Source of the DNA: Reichenbachiella agariperforans
GTDB taxonomy: Bacteria; Bacteroidota; Bacteroidia; Cytophagales; Cyclobacteriaceae
NCBI RefSeq assembly: GCF_900142205.1
Contig: NZ_FRAA01000001.1
Coordinates: 1,022,803-1,086,802, forward strand
Direction: 5' to 3'
DNA length: 64,000 bases
Made by a program: the position numbers and the translations under genes
The notes under the pieces: model-generated
Told to the model about the DNA's origin: nothing
What the model saw: the letters and a program-made list of their open reading frames with translations, nothing else
Databases searched by the model: none
Shown: positions 9,241 through 17,409 of the stretch, in pieces
Numbering within the stretch: position 1 is the stretch's first letter
Layout: every line of letters begins with the position of its first letter

Positions 9241-10173
9241 ATGTCATCATCAGTCAAACTCTTTGCAGGTATTGGATCAGATGCCCTCGCCCAAAAAATC
9301 GCAAAGCACTACGGTCAAGATTTAGGCAAATCCACCTCAAGAAAATTTAGTGACGGAGAACTTTATTACAGCTTTGATGAATCTATTAGAGGTTGTGACG
9401 TTTTTCTAATTCAGTCTACTAACGGGCCATCTGACAACATCATCGAGCTATTACTGATGATAGATGCTGCCAAAAGAGCAAGTGCTAAAACTATCAACTT
9501 GGTTGTTCCCTACTACGGCTATGCTCGTCAAGACCGAAAGGACAAACCAAGAGTATCCATCGCAGCGAAGCTTATGGCCAATTTGGTTCAAGCAGCTGGC
9601 GCGACTAGACTGATGACATGTGATCTTCATGCGGATCAAATCCAAGGATTTTTTGACATCCCAGTAGACCACCTCATCGCAGGTATGATCTTCGTACCAT
9701 ACATCAACAACTTAAATCTTGACAATCTCATTTTTGCCGCTCCTGACGTAGGAAGCACAAAAAGAGTGAGAGAGTTTGCCAAGTTCTTCAAGGCTGATAT
9801 GGTCGTATGTGACAAACACAGAAAAAGAGCCAATGAAGTGGCCTCTATGCAAGTGATAGGTGATGTCACAGACAAGAATGTAATCCTAGTCGATGACATC
9901 ATCGATACAGCAGGTACTTTGACCAAAGCTGCAAATCTTCTCAAGGAGAAAGGTGCTAAATCAGTCAGAGCTTTTTGTACACACCCTATCCTGTCTGGCA
10001 GTGCCTATGAAAATGTAGACAATTCTTCTCTAGAAGAACTGGTGGTAACTGACAGTATTCCTTTAAAAGGAAGCTCAGACAAAATACATGTGGCCAGTAT
10101 GGCTCCTTTGTTTGCTGACGCAATCAAAAGAATCCATGGACACGAATCTATTAGCAAATTATTTGAACAATAA
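9241..10173 (+). CDS. prs: Ribose-phosphate pyrophosphokinase (PRPP synthetase)
   Basis: The 310-residue enzyme makes PRPP from ribose 5-phosphate and ATP for purine, pyrimidine, His and NAD synthesis. Recognisable elements are FSDGELYYSFDESIRGCDVF, the ATP-flexible-loop stretch YYGYARQDRKDKPRVSIAAK, the metal/ATP segment MTCDLHADQIQGFFDIPVDH, and the PRPP loop VILVDDIIDTAGTL near residue 220. Length and motifs are typical of class I enzymes. The gene order prs, L25/Ctc, pth is widely conserved in bacteria and supports all three calls. The tRNA-Gln terminator separates it from upstream transcription, so it should have its own promoter in the preceding bases, though I see no clear box. Confidence 0.97.
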   Translation: MSSSVKLFAGIGSDALAQKIAKHYGQDLGKSTSRKFSDGELYYSFDESIRGCDVFLIQSTNGPSDNIIELLLMIDAAKRASAKTINLVVPYYGYARQDRKDKPRVSIAAKLMANLVQAAGATRLMTCDLHADQIQGFFDIPVDHLIAGMIFVPYINNLNLDNLIFAAPDVGSTKRVREFAKFFKADMVVCDKHRKRANEVASMQVIGDVTDKNVILVDDIIDTAGTLTKAANLLKEKGAKSVRAFCTHPILSGSAYENVDNSSLEELVVTDSIPLKGSSDKIHVASMAPLFADAIKRIHGHESISKLFEQ

Positions 10174-10183
10174 ATATATAATT

Positions 10184-10795
10184 ATGAAAACGATTGAGAT
10201 TATAGGGTATAAAAGAGCAAATCTCGGCAAAGCTGACTCTAAAAAATTACGCAACGAAGGAATGGTTCCATGTGTAGTTTATGGTGAAGGTGAGCAGACC
10301 CATTTTTATGCTCCAGCTATACTTTTCAGAGAATTGGTTTATACCTCTGAGGCTCACTTTGTAAAAGTGAACGTAGAAGGTACTGAGTATGACGCAATCA
10401 TGCAAGATCTTCAATTCCACCCAGTAAGTGAAACACTACTACATGTAGACTTCCTAAAGTGGACAGCAGGTACAACCATTAAAATGGATATCCCAGTACA
10501 TATCACTGGTCAATCTCCAGCAGTTCAAAACGGTGGTACTTTGATCATAAAGAGAAGAACTCTTTCTATCAAATCTTTGCCTAAAAACATGCCTGAGCAC
10601 ATTGATGTTGACATCAGTAAGCTTGAATTCGGTAAAGCAGTTAAAGTGGGTGACTTGACTCCTGAAAACTACGAAATCCAAGATGCGCCGCAAGCATCTA
10701 TCGCAGTAGCTGAAATCCCAAGAGCACTTAGAGGTAAATCTGCAAGTGAGCTTAACGAAGGTGAAGAAGGTGAAGAGGAAACTACTGAAGCATAA
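10184..10795 (+). CDS. rplY: 50S ribosomal protein L25/general stress protein Ctc
   Basis: The 203-residue protein binds 5S rRNA at the central protuberance. It is the long Ctc/TL5 form: an N-terminal L25 domain (IEIIGYKRANLGKADSKKLR, then VPCVVYGEGEQTHFY) and a C-terminal beta domain containing TIKMDIPVHITGQSPAVQNG. It ends in an acidic tail (ELNEGEEGEEETTEA), common in this family. I chose the ATG at 10184, ten bases after the prs stop, in an A/T-rich leader; an in-frame extension into prs is not credible. A terminator follows after 25 bases. Codon use is rich in A-ending codons, as for other ribosomal genes. Confidence 0.96.
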   Translation: MKTIEIIGYKRANLGKADSKKLRNEGMVPCVVYGEGEQTHFYAPAILFRELVYTSEAHFVKVNVEGTEYDAIMQDLQFHPVSETLLHVDFLKWTAGTTIKMDIPVHITGQSPAVQNGGTLIIKRRTLSIKSLPKNMPEHIDVDISKLEFGKAVKVGDLTPENYEIQDAPQASIAVAEIPRALRGKSASELNEGEEGEEETTEA

Positions 10796-10820
10796 TTCAA
10801 ACTTCATTTTAAAAATACCA

Positions 10821-10852
10821 AATCCTGTTCCTCACCGAACAGGATTTTTTTT
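10821..10852 (+). terminator. Rho-independent terminator after rplY
   Basis: AATCCTGTTC and GAACAGGATT form a perfect 10-pair stem with the loop CTCACC and a run of eight T. It ends the prs-rplY unit; pth starts 52 bases later. Confidence 0.92.
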
Positions 10853-10903
10853 ACACCATTGACTAAATTACAGGTTCAAAGAAAAATTAATCTACTCTGA
10901 TAC

Positions 10904-11464
10904 ATGAAATACTTAATCGTCGGACTAGGCAACATCGGCCCAGAATATGAATTAACCAGACACAACATCGGTTTTCTAGTACTGGACAAACTTGCTGATG
11001 ACAAAGGCACCACCTTCGAGCATCTCAAACTAGCCAACAAAACAGAGATTAAACATAAGGGACGAACGATCCACCTCATTAAACCGACGACCTACATGAA
11101 CCTGAGTGGCAAAGCGGTCAACTACTGGATGCAGGAACTAAAGATACCCAAAGAAAACGTCCTCGTTATACTAGACGACCTAGCACTACCCTACGGCAAC
11201 CTACGCATGCGCCTAAAGGGCAGCAATGCAGGTCACAATGGCCTTAAAAGCATAGATGACTCTACAGGTGGTAACAACTATGCTCGTCTCAAATTTGGTA
11301 TTGGAGATAATTTCCACAAAGGCCAACAAGCAGACTATGTACTATCAAATTTCTCTAAAGATGAAATGATAGACCTACCACTCAAAATTGACAAAGCTGC
11401 AGACATGGCCTTATCATTCTGCACGATTGGAGCCCAGAAAACGATGAATGAATTTAATGATTAA
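10904..11464 (+). CDS. pth: Peptidyl-tRNA hydrolase
   Basis: The 186-residue enzyme frees tRNA from prematurely released peptidyl-tRNA. It shows the family signature at the start (MKYLIVGLGNIGPEYELTRH, with the conserved Asn and catalytic His of TRHNIGF), KPTTYMNLSGKAV, LVILDDLALPYGNLR with the catalytic Asp, and GSNAGHNGLKSI. Length is normal. It follows prs and rplY but is separated from them by a terminator, so it is probably transcribed on its own or by read-through. Confidence 0.96.
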   Translation: MKYLIVGLGNIGPEYELTRHNIGFLVLDKLADDKGTTFEHLKLANKTEIKHKGRTIHLIKPTTYMNLSGKAVNYWMQELKIPKENVLVILDDLALPYGNLRMRLKGSNAGHNGLKSIDDSTGGNNYARLKFGIGDNFHKGQQADYVLSNFSKDEMIDLPLKIDKAADMALSFCTIGAQKTMNEFND

Positions 11465-11594
11465 ACTGCGTAACCACATATTCCGAACTGTTTTACCGAA
11501 TAATTAAATTAAATATTAAAAAAGTACAGATCAAGATTTGACAATTCGGATTTAAGGACATACTTTCATGCACTTAAATCAAAACTTATTACCA

Positions 11595-11825
11595 ATGAAA
11601 ATTTTGAAGAACGTTAATTTATTAATTATTGCATTTGTCTTCACACTAGCAGCAGCATCTTGTGAATCAAAAAGTAGCTCAACAGAAACTGCAGAAGTAA
11701 CTGAAGAGGAAGTAGAAGTAGTAGAAACTACTCCTGAAGAAACCATGGAAGCTGACTCTACAGTTGTAGAAATGGAAGCTGACTCTTTGGCTACAGAAGA
11801 GGCTGACAGCCTTGTTGCAGAATAA
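11595..11825 (+). CDS. Small acidic lipoprotein of unknown function
   Basis: The 76-residue product has a lipoprotein signal (MKILKNVNLLIIAFVFTLAA, lipobox AASC) and a mature part made almost only of Glu, Thr, Val, Ser, Asp and Ala. MEADS, or a close variant (EEADS), recurs three times near the C-terminus. There is no recognisable domain; it is probably disordered and surface or periplasm anchored. I chose the ATG at 11595 because it starts the signal peptide; an ATG nine codons earlier exists. Upstream, TTTG at 11537 and TACTTTCA at 11561 could be a weak promoter. A perfect palindromic terminator follows 28 bases after the stop, so the gene is a single-gene unit. Confidence 0.7.
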   Translation: MKILKNVNLLIIAFVFTLAAASCESKSSSTETAEVTEEEVEVVETTPEETMEADSTVVEMEADSLATEEADSLVAE

Positions 11826-11853
11826 TCAAAAAAACAGGACAGATATCTGTCTC

Positions 11854-11897
11854 CGATAAACAAAAAGGACTCGCTAGCGAGTCCTTTTTGTTTATCG
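11854..11897. terminator. 44-bp perfect palindromic terminator
   Basis: The sequence from 11854 to 11897 is self-complementary with no central loop base. The core is AGGACTCGCTAGCGAGTCCT, flanked by A5 and T5 runs, and continues outward through TAAAC/GTTTA. It would act in both directions; it follows the acidic lipoprotein gene and precedes queA. Confidence 0.85.
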
Positions 11898-11942
11898 AGT
11901 ATTTTAAATCTACCGGTGTTATAAAACATCAAATTAATTTGC

Positions 11943-11950
11943 TATTTTTG
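11943..11950 (+). promoter_or_regulatory. Candidate -7 element upstream of queA
   Basis: TATTTTTG fits TAnnTTTG exactly. It stands 116 bases before the queA ATG, which would leave a leader of about 110 bases. No clear -33 box is seen. Confidence 0.3.
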
Positions 11951-12066
11951 CCCTCTCATTTTTAAGATGAACGTAGTTTGCGTTTGTTTAAACACACAAT
12001 TTGAATGATTCTATTTTCTTCTCAAGGAATATTCAATCTGGGTACCAATCCAATAAATTTTAGCGA

Positions 12067-13113
12067 ATGAAATTATCAGAATTTAAGTTTGACCTGCCTC
12101 CAGGACTACTAGCCCTATACCCTACCGAAAATCGTGATGAAGCCAGAATGATGGTGATTCATAAAGACTCTGGTAAAATAGAGCACAAAGTCTTCACTGA
12201 CTTCATTGATTACTTCAACGAAGGAGACAGCATCATAATTAATGACACAAAAGTTTTTCCCGCAAGACTATACGGAAACAAAGAAAAGACTGGCGCTAAA
12301 ATCGAAGTATTTCTACTAAGAGAACTCAATAAAGAGCTACACCTATGGGATGTACTGGTAGATCCTGCTCGAAAAATCAGAGTTGGAAACAAGCTATACT
12401 TTGGTGAAGGAGACCTAGTGGCAGAAGTCATTGACAACACTACTTCTAGAGGTAGAACCATTCGTTTCTTATTTGACGGTACAGATGAGGAATTTTACAA
12501 AACGATCGACGAGTTAGGAGAAACTCCTTTACCTAAAGAGATCGCACGTAAGACAGAGCCTGAAGATCGTGAAAGATTCCAAACAATCTATGCGGACAAA
12601 GTCGGCGCAGTGGCTGCACCTACTGCAGGAGCTCACTTCACTATGCAAGTTCTCAAACGACTCGAACTAGCTGGCGTAGACGTCAACCCTATCACCCTAC
12701 ATTTAGGTTTGGGAACGTTCAGACCCGTCGATGTGGAAGACCTCACAAAGCACAAAATGGATTCTGAAAACTTCATAGTACCAGAGGCCACAGCGGACAT
12801 CGTCAATAATGTACTGGACACGAAAAAGAACGTTTGTGCTATTGGTACAACGGTACTACGTGCACTAGAATCATCGGTATCAGCCAGCGACAGATTAAAG
12901 GCCAATGAGGGATGGACGGACAAATTCATATTCCCTCCATACGAACCGAAAATTGTTAAGTCTTTGTTGACCAATTTTCATCTCCCAGAATCAACGTTAT
13001 TGATGAATGCAGCAGCATTTGGTGGATATGATTTAATCATGGATGCTTATCAAGTAGCGATCAAAGAGAAATACAGGTTCTTTAGTTATGGTGATGCCAT
13101 GCTAATTATCTAA
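12067..13113 (+). CDS. queA: tRNA preQ1(34) S-adenosylmethionine ribosyltransferase-isomerase
   Basis: The 348-residue enzyme transfers the ribosyl part of SAM to preQ1 in the wobble position of tRNA, making epoxyqueuosine. Hallmarks are the start [42 protein letters not shown], then [16 protein letters not shown] and [13 protein letters not shown]-like [13 protein letters not shown] around residue 215. The length matches the family. The other queuosine genes are not in this window. It has a terminator 20 bases after the stop. Confidence 0.96.
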   Translation: MKLSEFKFDLPPGLLALYPTENRDEARMMVIHKDSGKIEHKVFTDFIDYFNEGDSIIINDTKVFPARLYGNKEKTGAKIEVFLLRELNKELHLWDVLVDPARKIRVGNKLYFGEGDLVAEVIDNTTSRGRTIRFLFDGTDEEFYKTIDELGETPLPKEIARKTEPEDRERFQTIYADKVGAVAAPTAGAHFTMQVLKRLELAGVDVNPITLHLGLGTFRPVDVEDLTKHKMDSENFIVPEATADIVNNVLDTKKNVCAIGTTVLRALESSVSASDRLKANEGWTDKFIFPPYEPKIVKSLLTNFHLPESTLLMNAAAFGGYDLIMDAYQVAIKEKYRFFSYGDAMLII

Positions 13114-13133
13114 TAACAGTGTAAAAACTTTAT

Positions 13134-13167
13134 AAAAGCTCCAGCTATTAGTTTGGAGCTTTTTTTT
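13134..13167 (+). terminator. Terminator after queA
   Basis: AAAAGCTCCA and TGGAGCTTTT form a perfect 10-pair stem with a 10-base loop, followed by T residues. It lies just before the ispD start, showing that the TTG codon inside its T-run at 13153 is not the ispD start. Confidence 0.85.
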
Positions 13168-13182
13168 GTTCATTTGCCACTC

Positions 13183-13863
13183 ATGAGCTTACTAAAACAT
13201 GCCATCATCGTAGCAGGAGGTATCGGCAGCCGTATGCAGGCCAGTACACCTAAGCAGTTTCTTCTCCTTGAAGATCGTCCAGTACTAATGCACACACTTG
13301 AAGCATTCTACAGCTATGACTCTAGCATAACACTAACAGTAGTACTACCTAAGGAGCATGTGACATACTGGCAACAACTCATTGACACACATCGTTTTAC
13401 CATCCCTCATCAGATCACTCATGGAGGGCGCTCACGGTTCGAATCTGTCCGAAACGGACTCTCGGTGATTGACTCAAAAGGACTCGTAGCAGTGCATGAC
13501 GGAGCAAGACCGCTCATCTCATCAGCGGTGATCGCACGAACGTTTGATCAAGCAGAAAAACATGGAAATGCTACAGCAGCAGTAGCTATAAAAGATTCTC
13601 TCCGACGAGTAAGTACTAATCAAAACCATGCAGTAGACCGATCCGAATATGTATCCATTCAAACTCCTCAGACTTTCAATATTTCATTGATCAAGGCCGC
13701 TTTCGCTCATGCCTCTCATGACCAATTTACCGATGACGCAAGTGTACTGGAGCACTATGGAGAGACAATCAATCTGGTTGAAGGAGATTACGCTAATCTC
13801 AAGATCACGACTCCAGAAGATATTTGGATAGCAGAAGCAATACTAAAGAGTAGAAAAAAATAA
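13183..13863 (+). CDS. ispD: 2-C-methyl-D-erythritol 4-phosphate cytidylyltransferase
   Basis: The 226-residue enzyme makes CDP-methylerythritol in the MEP isoprenoid pathway. The N-terminal nucleotide-binding loop AIIVAGGIGSRMQASTPKQF is complete, with the conserved Lys and Gln. VAVHDGARPLIS and the region IQTPQTFNISLIKAAFAHA fit the family, as does the C-terminal motif YANLKITTPEDIWIAEAIL. I chose the ATG at 13183; the upstream in-frame TTG sits inside the queA terminator. The stop codon lies within the arm of the terminator that serves the convergent DUF2795 gene. Confidence 0.95.
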   Translation: MSLLKHAIIVAGGIGSRMQASTPKQFLLLEDRPVLMHTLEAFYSYDSSITLTVVLPKEHVTYWQQLIDTHRFTIPHQITHGGRSRFESVRNGLSVIDSKGLVAVHDGARPLISSAVIARTFDQAEKHGNATAAVAIKDSLRRVSTNQNHAVDRSEYVSIQTPQTFNISLIKAAFAHASHDQFTDDASVLEHYGETINLVEGDYANLKITTPEDIWIAEAILKSRKK

Positions 13864-13887
13864 TGCCTAATCGTGAGATCAGGCATT
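13854..13887 (-). terminator. Terminator of the DUF2795 gene overlapping the end of ispD
   Basis: Arms AATGCCTAATC (13862-13872) and GATCAGGCATT (13877-13887) pair with one A/C mismatch and a four-base loop. On the minus strand the hairpin is followed by a T-run. The plus strand has only a weak T stretch, so the main direction is minus. Confidence 0.7.
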
Positions 13888-13918
13888 CAATTCTTATATC
13901 AGAAACGTAGGTACTGTA

Positions 13919-14140
13919 TCAGTACTCGTCCTCATTAAAAAAGAAATCTTCTTTTGTAGGGTAATCAGGCCATATCTCCTCAATATTTTCAAATGGCTGA
14001 CCATCATCCTCTAATTCTTGTAAATTCTCAACAACTTCCAAAGGAGCTCCCGATCTGATAGAGTAATCAATCAATTCATCTTTTGAAGCTGGCCAAGGAG
14101 CATCTTCCAAATACGACGCTAATTCTAATGTCCAATACAT
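13919..14140 (-). CDS. DUF2795 family protein
   Basis: The 73-residue, very acidic protein is almost identical in layout to a small family common in Bacteroidota: start MYWTLELASYLEDAPWPASK, then DELIDYSIRSGAPLEVVENL, and the end TKEDFFFNEDEY. No function is established. It has no signal peptide and is probably a small helical cytoplasmic protein. It has its own terminator, overlapping the ispD stop codon. The roughly 170 bases upstream contain no other gene and should carry its promoter; I see no clear box. Confidence 0.88.
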   Translation of the reverse strand: MYWTLELASYLEDAPWPASKDELIDYSIRSGAPLEVVENLQELEDDGQPFENIEEIWPDYPTKEDFFFNEDEY

Positions 14141-14309
14141 ATTAAATCCCTTGTTTTAGTGGTTTCTTAATTTGTCTGCAAAAATATATTTTTAAACGAC
14201 ATTTCAAACAATACTGAAAAATATAAACAACTATATTTCTTTTAATATACACTAGACATCAAAAAAACACAAGAGTCACCTTAACAAAATACGAATGTAT
14301 AATCTGAGA

Positions 14310-15581
14310 CTAAGCTTCTTTGATCTTCTCTTGAATTTCCTTCAGAATTTCACGTTTGGTCGTCACCTTATCTTGTTGCGTCTGAAGTTTAGCCTCCAAC
14401 ATATCTACAAAAGACCCTTTGTTGATATGCATCTTCTCCAAATTCTCCTGAAACGAACTCAGCTCTGTTTCATCCCTTCTCAATAGGTCTCTGATCACTT
14501 TTTGTAGTGCGTGAAGTTTATCTTTATCTTCCTTGGATTTAAAATCCTTGACCTTCTTTTTGGTGAGTTGTAGAACAAACTGACGTTCTTGTATAGCACG
14601 AGAAAGCTTTAAATACTGATCATGTATCTCGCTATTATCCTTGCGAGATAGAGGACCACACTTTTTCCATTCTTGACCTAGCTGTTTCACTTTAGCAACC
14701 TGATCTGCACGCAAACTTTCGTGCAAAACCTCTTCCATCTGCTTGATCACCTCCTGACGCTGTGCCAGACTCTCTTTTTTACTCTTAGATTTATTTTTGG
14801 ATTGCTCTTTTTGCACAGATCTCTTTTGATCGAAATACTGCTGACAAAGTTCCCAATATTGATCGTTCAGCGCTTTGAACTCCGCCTCTGGCACTCTACC
14901 TATCTCCTTCCATTCGGACTGAAGAGATTTGACAACACTCAATGAGGAGGAGAAATCCTTCGCTTTAATAAAGCCCTCTATCTTGGCAATAATGGCTTTG
15001 TATTCGACAACTCTAGCGTTGAGTAGGTCTTTTTTGTCTTCGTCAAAGGCGTTTCTTTTTTCAAAAAAAGCATCCATCCCTGCCTTAAACTTAGACTCTA
15101 ACTCCTCCTTAACTTCTTCTCCTGGACTACCCGTTTTTATCCATCTCGACTTGAGACCTTTGATTTGCTCAAAAGCCTCATCTATATCGTTATTCTCTAA
15201 AATGGCATCCAACTCTAGCAGGAGTGCTGTTTTAATATCCGTATTCTTTTGACGGTTTTGGGCAACATAATCCTCCAGCAGATTGACATTAAGATCGATC
15301 TTCTCTTGCAAGCTCACATAATCACCCAAACCAGCATGCGTTGGTAACTGATCTTTAATATTGAGCAGGCTAGATAGAAATGAGCCTTTGTTGTTTGAAG
15401 TATTTATCTTGTTTTCGACTTCCGAAAACTTATTTAAGAGCTTTTCAAAACTAGCCACGTATTGTGCGACTACTGACACTGCATCATCATCTGACACTGC
15501 TTTTAACTCCAACTGCTTAAAATCCCCAGCGGCATCTCTATAAAGTATGCCATCTGCGATATGTCCAAAAGGTATTTCCAC
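14310..15581 (-). CDS. DUF349 domain-containing protein
   Basis: The 423-residue protein consists of helical DUF349 repeats, each carrying a Trp-x-x-x-Gly signature: SRWIKTG, SEWKEIGRVPEAEF and QEWKKCGPLSRKD. The repeats are long Lys/Glu-rich helices, probably coiled coils. The family is widespread in bacteria with no firmly known role. The start is a GTG (15579-15581) giving VEIPFGHIADG; no ATG is near. It is divergent from ettA, and the shared 93-base gap carries an inverted repeat next to the ettA start. Confidence 0.85.
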   Translation of the reverse strand: MEIPFGHIADGILYRDAAGDFKQLELKAVSDDDAVSVVAQYVASFEKLLNKFSEVENKINTSNNKGSFLSSLLNIKDQLPTHAGLGDYVSLQEKIDLNVNLLEDYVAQNRQKNTDIKTALLLELDAILENNDIDEAFEQIKGLKSRWIKTGSPGEEVKEELESKFKAGMDAFFEKRNAFDEDKKDLLNARVVEYKAIIAKIEGFIKAKDFSSSLSVVKSLQSEWKEIGRVPEAEFKALNDQYWELCQQYFDQKRSVQKEQSKNKSKSKKESLAQRQEVIKQMEEVLHESLRADQVAKVKQLGQEWKKCGPLSRKDNSEIHDQYLKLSRAIQERQFVLQLTKKKVKDFKSKEDKDKLHALQKVIRDLLRRDETELSSFQENLEKMHINKGSFVDMLEAKLQTQQDKVTTKREILKEIQEKIKEA

Positions 15582-15636
15582 CGTACTAAAAGAATATTAA
15601 AATTGGCTGCAATTTAGCCATTCAAGCCCAAGACAG

Positions 15637-15668
15637 AATTATTTTCGCCATATTTGTCGAAAATAATT
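15637..15668. promoter_or_regulatory. ettA: Perfect inverted repeat just before ettA
   Basis: AATTATTTTCG (15637-15647) and CGAAAATAATT (15658-15668) are perfect complements around the 10-base loop CCATATTTGT. The right arm ends six bases before the ettA ATG. In RNA it would form a hairpin next to the start codon; in DNA it could be an operator in the DUF349/ettA divergent region. It has no T-run, so it is not a usual terminator. Confidence 0.6.
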
Positions 15669-15674
15669 GATACA

Positions 15675-17354
15675 ATGAGTGACGAAAAAGTAATCTTTTC
15701 AATGGCTGGGGTATCCAAAATCTACCCTCCACAAAAACAAGTTCTAAAGAATATCTACCTCTCCTTTTTCTATGGTGCCAAAATCGGCGTTTTGGGTCTG
15801 AACGGATCAGGAAAATCGTCATTATTGAGAATCATTGCTGGAGTTGACACAGAATACCAAGGCGAAGTTGTGTTTTCAGATGGCTATTCCATCGGCCTCC
15901 TCGAACAAGAACCTAAGTTGGATCCTAAAAAGACGGTCAAGGAAATTGTGCAAGAAGGAGTACAAGAAACCATGGATTTACTCGCAAAGTTCGAAGAAAT
16001 CAACTTAAAATTTGCTGATCCTGAAATACTCGATAACCCAGACGCCATGGATAAACTCATGGCTGATCAAGCCACTGTTCAAGAAAAATTAGACAATCTC
16101 AACGCATGGGAGCTAGACAGCAAACTAGATCGCGCTATGGATGCGCTACGCACTCCTCCCGCAGATGCACTGATAGAAAACCTATCGGGTGGAGAAAAAA
16201 GAAGAGTCGCTCTATGTCGCCTACTACTCCAAGAGCCCGATGTATTGCTCCTAGATGAACCTACCAACCACCTCGATGCAGAGTCAGTACACTGGTTAGA
16301 ACAACACCTCACACAGTACAAAGGAACTGTCATCGCAGTGACGCATGATAGATACTTCCTTGATAATGTCGCAGGATGGATACTCGAACTCGACCGTGGA
16401 GAAGGTATCCCATGGAAGGGAAACTACTCTTCATGGCTAGAGCAAAAACAAAAACGACTCGAAAAAGAAGAGAAGACTGAATCAAAACGTCAGAAGACGC
16501 TACAACGCGAGCTCGAATGGGTACGCATGGCACCAAAAGGTCGTCAAGCCAAAGCCAAAGCAAGATTGAATGCCTATGATAAATTGGCTGGTCAAGACGC
16601 AGCAGAACGAGAATCTAAGCTAGAGTTATTCATTCCCGCTGGTGAAAGACTAGGTTCCAAAGTCATAGAAGTAGAAGGCGTTTCCAAGTCATTTGGAGAC
16701 AAACTATTGTACGAAAACCTCACTTTTTCTCTCCCACAAGGGGGAATCGTTGGTATCGTTGGTCCCAATGGAGCTGGTAAAACGACGCTTTTCAACATGA
16801 TTACGGGCAAAGAAAAGCCTGATACTGGAACCTTCGACATAGGATCGACGGTACAAATTGCCTATGTAGATCAAGAGCACGATCATCTAGACCCAAACAA
16901 AACGGTATGGGAAACTATCTCAGAAGGTAATGAACTGATTGATCTTGGCGGTAGACAAATCAACTCGCGCGCTTATGTAAGCAAGTTCAACTTCGGAGGA
17001 GGAGATCAAGGTAAAAAAGTAGGCGATCTATCCGGAGGAGAACGTAACCGCGTACACCTCGCTATGACACTCAAAGAAGGAGCAAACCTGTTGCTACTGG
17101 ATGAACCTACCAACGACCTGGATGTCAATACTCTCCGAGCACTCGAAGAAGGCTTGGATAACTTTGCAGGATGTGCAGTGATCATCAGTCACGACAGATG
17201 GTTCTTGGACAGAGTATGTACACATACACTAGCCTTCGAAGGAGATAGCCAAGTAGTATATTTTGAGGGTAGCTTCTCTGACTATGAAGAGGCCAAAATC
17301 AAGCGCCTAGGTAATGCAGAGCCTAAGCGTATCAAATACAAAAAACTTCAGTAG
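15675..17354 (+). CDS. ettA: Energy-dependent translational throttle protein EttA (ABC-F)
   Basis: The 559-residue soluble ABC-F ATPase binds the ribosomal E site and tunes early elongation to the ATP/ADP ratio. It has two ABC modules without membrane helices: Walker A GLNGSGKSS near residue 40, ABC signature ENLSGGEKRRVAL, Walker B LLLDEPTNHLD, then the linker with the basic segment MAPKGRQAKAKARLNAYDKL, and the second module with GPNGAGKTT, DLSGGERNRVHLA and LLDEPTNDLD. Length is that of EttA (555 in E. coli). I chose the ATG at 15675; an upstream TTG would start inside the hairpin. That hairpin may affect initiation. Confidence 0.95.
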   Translation: MSDEKVIFSMAGVSKIYPPQKQVLKNIYLSFFYGAKIGVLGLNGSGKSSLLRIIAGVDTEYQGEVVFSDGYSIGLLEQEPKLDPKKTVKEIVQEGVQETMDLLAKFEEINLKFADPEILDNPDAMDKLMADQATVQEKLDNLNAWELDSKLDRAMDALRTPPADALIENLSGGEKRRVALCRLLLQEPDVLLLDEPTNHLDAESVHWLEQHLTQYKGTVIAVTHDRYFLDNVAGWILELDRGEGIPWKGNYSSWLEQKQKRLEKEEKTESKRQKTLQRELEWVRMAPKGRQAKAKARLNAYDKLAGQDAAERESKLELFIPAGERLGSKVIEVEGVSKSFGDKLLYENLTFSLPQGGIVGIVGPNGAGKTTLFNMITGKEKPDTGTFDIGSTVQIAYVDQEHDHLDPNKTVWETISEGNELIDLGGRQINSRAYVSKFNFGGGDQGKKVGDLSGGERNRVHLAMTLKEGANLLLLDEPTNDLDVNTLRALEEGLDNFAGCAVIISHDRWFLDRVCTHTLAFEGDSQVVYFEGSFSDYEEAKIKRLGNAEPKRIKYKKLQ

Positions 17355-17371
17355 CGATAAAACGCATACTG

Positions 17372-17409
17372 GTTAAGAGCAGAGATCAATTATGCTCTCT
17401 GCTCTTAAC
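17372..17409. terminator. Hairpin between ettA and the convergent phospholipase-like gene
   Basis: GTTAAGAGCAGAG (17372-17384) and CTCTGCTCTTAAC (17397-17409) are perfect 13-base complements with a 12-base loop. The right arm lies within the last codons of the minus-strand gene. There is no long T-run, so it is either a weak two-way terminator or an mRNA 3'-end stabiliser. Confidence 0.5.

Noticed and set aside
10088-10183. N-terminal extension of rplY inside prs
   Set aside because: It overlaps the prs coding end; L25 proteins begin at the ATG at 10184.
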